DNA of 64,000 nt from Plantibacter sp. Leaf314 (GTDB taxonomy: Bacteria > Actinomycetota > Actinomycetes > Actinomycetales > Microbacteriaceae): NCBI RefSeq assembly GCF_001423185.1, contig NZ_LMOB01000001.1, forward strand, positions 2,738,016 through 2,802,015, in the 5' to 3' direction. Below, in pieces: positions 61,012-64,000 of the stretch; the first letter of the stretch is position 1, and each line of letters opens with the position of its first letter. A program made the translations under genes and the position numbers. The notes under the pieces are model-generated. The model was not told where the DNA came from and did no database searches. It saw nothing but the letters and a program-made list of their open reading frames with translations.

Positions 61012-62232
61012 GTGTCAGGTAACAGAGCCGTCGCCTACAAAGCAGCCGGAGTCGTCGAGGTCATCGACATCGACTACCCCACCTTCGAACTGAAGGACGG
61101 ACCGGGGGTGAACCCGGCCAACGTCGGTCGGAAGGTCCCTCACGGTGCGATCCTGCGAACGGTCGCGACGAACATCTGCGGCTCCGACCAACACATGGTC
61201 CGCGGTCGCACCACCGCACCGCCGAACCTGGTCCTCGGACACGAGATCACCGGTGAAGTGGTCGAGGTCGGGCCCGACGTCGAGTTCATCAAGGTCGGCG
61301 ACATCGTCTCCGTCCCGTTCAACATCGCCTGCGGACGCTGTCGCAACTGCAAGGAACGCAAGACCGGCATCTGCCTCAACGTGAACCCGGACCGCCCCGG
61401 CAGCGCCTACGGCTACGTCGACATGGGTGGTTGGGTGGGCGGGCAGGCCGAGTTCGTGCTCGTGCCCTACGCCGACTGGAACCTCCTGAAGTTCCCCGAC
61501 CGCGACCAGGCGCTCGAGAAGATCATGGACCTCACCATGCTGTCCGACATCTTCCCGACCGGCTTCCACGGTGCCGTCACGGCAGGCGTCGGCGTCGGAT
61601 CGACCGTCTACGTCGCGGGTGCCGGCCCCGTCGGACTTGCCGCGGCGACCGGCGCGATGCTGCTCGGTGCCGCAGCCGTCATCGTCGGCGACATGAACGC
61701 CGACCGGCTGGCCCAGGCCCGGAGCTTCGGCTGCGAGACCGTCGACCTCACCAAGGGCGAACCGGGGGAGCAGATCGAACAGATCCTCGGTGTCCCCGAG
61801 GTCGACTGTGCGGTCGACGCCGTCGGCTTCGAGGCTCGCGGCCACGGCGGTGACGCAGGCCACGAAGCCCCGGCGACCGTACTGAACTCGCTCATGGACA
61901 TCACGGCGGCCGGTGGAGCCCTCGGCATCCCCGGGCTCTACGTGACGGGTGACCCGGGCGGCATCGACGAGGCCGCGAAGAAGGGCGCACTCTCCCTGAG
62001 CCTCGGCACGGGTTGGGCGAAGTCACTGTCGTTCACCACCGGCCAGTGCCCGGTCATGAAGTACAACCACGGCCTCATGATGGCGATCCTCCACGACAAG
62101 GTCCACATCGCGAAGAACGTGAACGCCACCGCGATCACCCTCGAAGAAGCCCCGCGCGGGTACGCGGAGTTCGACGCGGGAGCGGCCCAGAAGTACGTGC
62201 TCAACCCGAACGGCTACCTCGACGCCGCGTAG
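61012..62232 (+). CDS. fdhA: glutathione-independent formaldehyde dehydrogenase (zinc alcohol dehydrogenase family)
   Basis: A 406-aa NAD-dependent zinc dehydrogenase of the formaldehyde dehydrogenase/dismutase subgroup. NICGSDQHMVRGRT (catalytic Zn Cys), GHEITGEVVEVG, the structural zinc cluster CGRCRNCKERKTGIC and VAGAGPVGLAAA (NAD) are all present, and the sequence is long like P. putida FdhA. It oxidises formaldehyde and related aldehydes. The start GTG 61012 has an almost ideal AAGGAGG site 6 bases upstream. Confidence 0.9.
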   Translation: MSGNRAVAYKAAGVVEVIDIDYPTFELKDGPGVNPANVGRKVPHGAILRTVATNICGSDQHMVRGRTTAPPNLVLGHEITGEVVEVGPDVEFIKVGDIVSVPFNIACGRCRNCKERKTGICLNVNPDRPGSAYGYVDMGGWVGGQAEFVLVPYADWNLLKFPDRDQALEKIMDLTMLSDIFPTGFHGAVTAGVGVGSTVYVAGAGPVGLAAATGAMLLGAAAVIVGDMNADRLAQARSFGCETVDLTKGEPGEQIEQILGVPEVDCAVDAVGFEARGHGGDAGHEAPATVLNSLMDITAAGGALGIPGLYVTGDPGGIDEAAKKGALSLSLGTGWAKSLSFTTGQCPVMKYNHGLMMAILHDKVHIAKNVNATAITLEEAPRGYAEFDAGAAQKYVLNPNGYLDAA

Positions 62233-62280
62233 GCGCCCAGGCTCCGACCGCTCCTGAGCGGTCCGCCGCCCGTACACCCG

Positions 62281-62314
62281 ATCCGCCCTCCGGCCACCGC
62301 GCCGGAGGGCGGAT
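62281..62314 (+). terminator. strong terminator after formaldehyde dehydrogenase
   Basis: Perfect 14-bp stem ATCCGCCCTCCGGC / GCCGGAGGGCGGAT with a 6-nt loop, 48 bases past the stop. Confidence 0.8.
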
Positions 62315-62410
62315 TCGCGTTGTCACCGGGAGATCTCGACTACTGATTTTTCGCCAGAACACGTCCTGCAGGGCATCCGCAACAGCGTTGTCTGACGAAC
62401 AGCTGTGTGA

Positions 62411-62434
62411 ACCGTGAGATTCCCTCCTCACGGT
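62411..62434. promoter_or_regulatory. inverted repeat upstream of AraC gene
   Basis: ACCGTGAG / CTCACGGT, 8-bp arms, 8-nt loop, 86 bases before the AraC start; candidate autoregulation site or leader hairpin. A half-site CCGTGAGG recurs at 63620, upstream of the Asp23 gene. Confidence 0.4.
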
Positions 62435-62519
62435 CCGTCTCTCCAATGACGCGGAACACCGGCGGGGCCTTGGGGCCCGTCCCGCGGCGAAGAGATCCCC
62501 ATCACGCACAAGGACGACC

Positions 62520-63557
62520 ATGCAGCACTCCTTCCTCGCACCAGAAGCAGACCCGGAGCGCGAATCCGACATCACCGGCACCATGCTCGGCAGCACGAGC
62601 AGCTCGGTGTCGACGGTGCCGATCCGCAAGGTCACCGTCAGCGGCGACGACCCCGCGACCGCACGTCAGAACTACGAGCGCGCCTACGACGGCAGTCGCT
62701 TCACCGTCACCCGCGGTACCGAGCCGTTCTCGTTCCAGTGGGTGTCGATCGGCGACGACCGTGTCTCGCTCCGCACGGCCACGATGAATGGTCACGTCAC
62801 CGGGGAGACCCCTGGGTTGACGGACTACGTGGTCTCCTGGGTGCAGACCGGCGGCGGATGGATCGTGCGACGTGACGGGCAGCGGATGGAGATCCCGCGA
62901 TCCCCGTTCGTCCTGCCGTTCCACCGGCCGTACACGGTGCACCTCACCCCGCACCGGCAGAACTCCGTGGTCTTCGCACCCGCCTATCTCGAGGACCTCG
63001 CGACGGAGATCCACGCCGGCCCGAGTCAGCAGCTCTCCTTCGACCTCGAGGCGACGCCGACCACTGCGGCGATCGAACGCTGGCGGACCGCGCTGAACGC
63101 CTCCACCCCGGTGCTCACCGACGAGGCCGCCCCGCCGTTGCTGCGGATGAACGCTCAGCGACCCCTTGCGCTCGCCCTCCTGCAGCTCGCCCCGTGGGCG
63201 GTGTTCGACCTGCCTGAGACGCTCCGCGAACCCTCCATGGCCCGCACCCGCCTCGCGGTCGAATACCTGCACCACCACGCGGCGGAACCGATCACGCCCG
63301 CCGACGCCGCGAGGGCCGCGGGCCTCCACACCCGCACCCTGCAACTGCACTGCCGCCGCGAACTCGGGATGTCGCCGACCGCCTACCTGCGGGACATCCG
63401 GCTCGGCCGGACGAGGAGCGAGCTGGCCGCGAGCGCCCCGCAGGAGACGACCGTCGGCGAGGTGGCCCGGAAGTGGGGTTTCTCCCACCTCGGACGCTTC
63501 TCTTCGGCCTACCGGACGCGCTTCGGCGAGAGCCCGAGCCAGACCCTCCGCGGCTGA
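62520..63557 (+). CDS. AraC family transcriptional regulator
   Basis: A 345-aa regulator. The N-terminal 200 residues resemble the AraC-type cupin-like sensor (FSFQWVSIGDD, LPFHRPYTVHLTP); the C-terminal 110 hold two helix-turn-helix units (ITPADAARAAGLHTRTLQLHCRRELGMSP and TTVGEVARKWGFSHLGRFSSAYRTRFGESPS). Effector unknown; the dehydrogenase upstream or the Asp23 gene downstream may be targets. Confidence 0.9.
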   Translation: MQHSFLAPEADPERESDITGTMLGSTSSSVSTVPIRKVTVSGDDPATARQNYERAYDGSRFTVTRGTEPFSFQWVSIGDDRVSLRTATMNGHVTGETPGLTDYVVSWVQTGGGWIVRRDGQRMEIPRSPFVLPFHRPYTVHLTPHRQNSVVFAPAYLEDLATEIHAGPSQQLSFDLEATPTTAAIERWRTALNASTPVLTDEAAPPLLRMNAQRPLALALLQLAPWAVFDLPETLREPSMARTRLAVEYLHHHAAEPITPADAARAAGLHTRTLQLHCRRELGMSPTAYLRDIRLGRTRSELAASAPQETTVGEVARKWGFSHLGRFSSAYRTRFGESPSQTLRG

Positions 63558-63730
63558 GCGAGGGCCTCGCCGCCCGAATATCCAGAAAATGAGTGCTTCG
63601 CTCGGAAATCGTCCGCGACCGTGAGGTTCGGGCGTGACGGACTGTCTCATTGATGTCGCCCGGCACACGGGCACCGCGGCCGGACCCCCGGACCGCGAAA
63701 CCGCACCACCATCCTCGAAGGAGCAACACC

Positions 63731-64000
63731 ATGTCGAACACCACCGACACCGCCACCCACGCCGCCACCACCTCCACCGGCAAGAACGTCATCGCCGACG
63801 GCGTCGTCCAGAAGGTCGCCGGCATCGCCGCCCGTGAGGTCCCCGGTGTGCACGACCTCGGTGGCGGAGCGGCCCGTGCCATCGGTGCGATCCGCAACGC
63901 GATCAACGCGCAGGACCGCGGCCAGGGCGTCAACGTCGAGGTCGGCGAGAAGCAGGTCGCTGCCGACATCGTGATCGTCGCCGAGTACCCCGTCGACCTC
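63731..64000 (+). CDS. Asp23/Gls24 family envelope stress protein (cut by window edge)
   Basis: First 90 residues of an Asp23/Gls24-type protein: after a Thr-rich leader comes VVQKVAGIAAREVPGVHDLGGG, the family signature, then QGVNVEVGEKQVAADIVIVAEY. Family members sit on the inner face of the membrane and rise under alkaline or envelope stress. GAAGGAG ribosome site 8 bases before the ATG. The 3' end lies beyond the window. Confidence 0.88.
   Translation, partial: MSNTTDTATHAATTSTGKNVIADGVVQKVAGIAAREVPGVHDLGGGAARAIGAIRNAINAQDRGQGVNVEVGEKQVAADIVIVAEYPVDL

Overview
This is a roughly 70% GC window with dense, tightly packed genes and many GTG starts. Gene content (LytR-CpsA-Psr wall enzymes, a HelD-type helicase, DUF2795, non-PTS sugar ABC transporters, divergent MarR, HxlR and TetR units) points to a high-GC Gram-positive actinobacterium. 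My best guess is the Microbacteriaceae, which is inference from style and gene set and not a database result. No phage, insertion sequence, integrase or CRISPR-Cas genes are visible.

Layout. 1-6140: a reverse-strand histidine-degradation operon hutU - M20 amidohydrolase - hutF - hutI - hutD, with hutD cut by the window edge and no hutH in view. 6244-12614: lipid kinase, serS, a HAD phosphatase, two LytR-CpsA-Psr genes and two tRNA-Ser genes, so that serS and two of its substrate tRNAs lie within 5.4 kb. 12821-24332: housekeeping and small genes (DUF2795, rRNA methyltransferase, RNase HI with an extra C-terminal domain, EEP hydrolase, HelD-like ATPase, AlaX-like editing protein, YdcF protein, Na+/H+ antiporter). 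24333-24912: a non-coding stretch unusually rich in hairpins. 24913-34219: a sugar locus, with a divergent DeoR regulator, a catabolic operon (SIS isomerase, ROK kinase, PfkB kinase, class II aldolase) and an oxidoreductase plus ABC importer operon. It looks like a PTS-free galactosamine/tagatose-type route. 34224-39565: a MetQNI importer fused in one operon with two flavin-dependent acyl-CoA-dehydrogenase-like monooxygenases. 49468-54975: a second set of such enzymes with two bacterial-luciferase-like monooxygenases; both sets fit scavenging of sulfur from organosulfur compounds.

Between and after these lie MFS/MarR, DUF418, quinone-reductase/HxlR and YjbR genes, a tandem pair of paralogous membrane proteins of unknown function (46367-49444), a TetR-controlled pair of SMR efflux subunits, GNAT and membrane proteins, tRNA-Arg, a secreted HNH nuclease, a glutathione-independent formaldehyde dehydrogenase, an AraC regulator and the start of an Asp23/Gls24 envelope-stress gene.

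Two window-wide patterns stand out. First, a ~23-bp repeat (core GGTCCCTGAGCCTGTCGAAG) occurs in more than a dozen full or partial copies, mostly between genes but also inside the coding sequence of metN, an SfnB-like gene and a membrane protein. Second, many genes have a TANNNT hexamer exactly 6 (sometimes 7) bases before the start codon, which indicates leaderless transcripts; in two places a palindromic operator sits on such a promoter.
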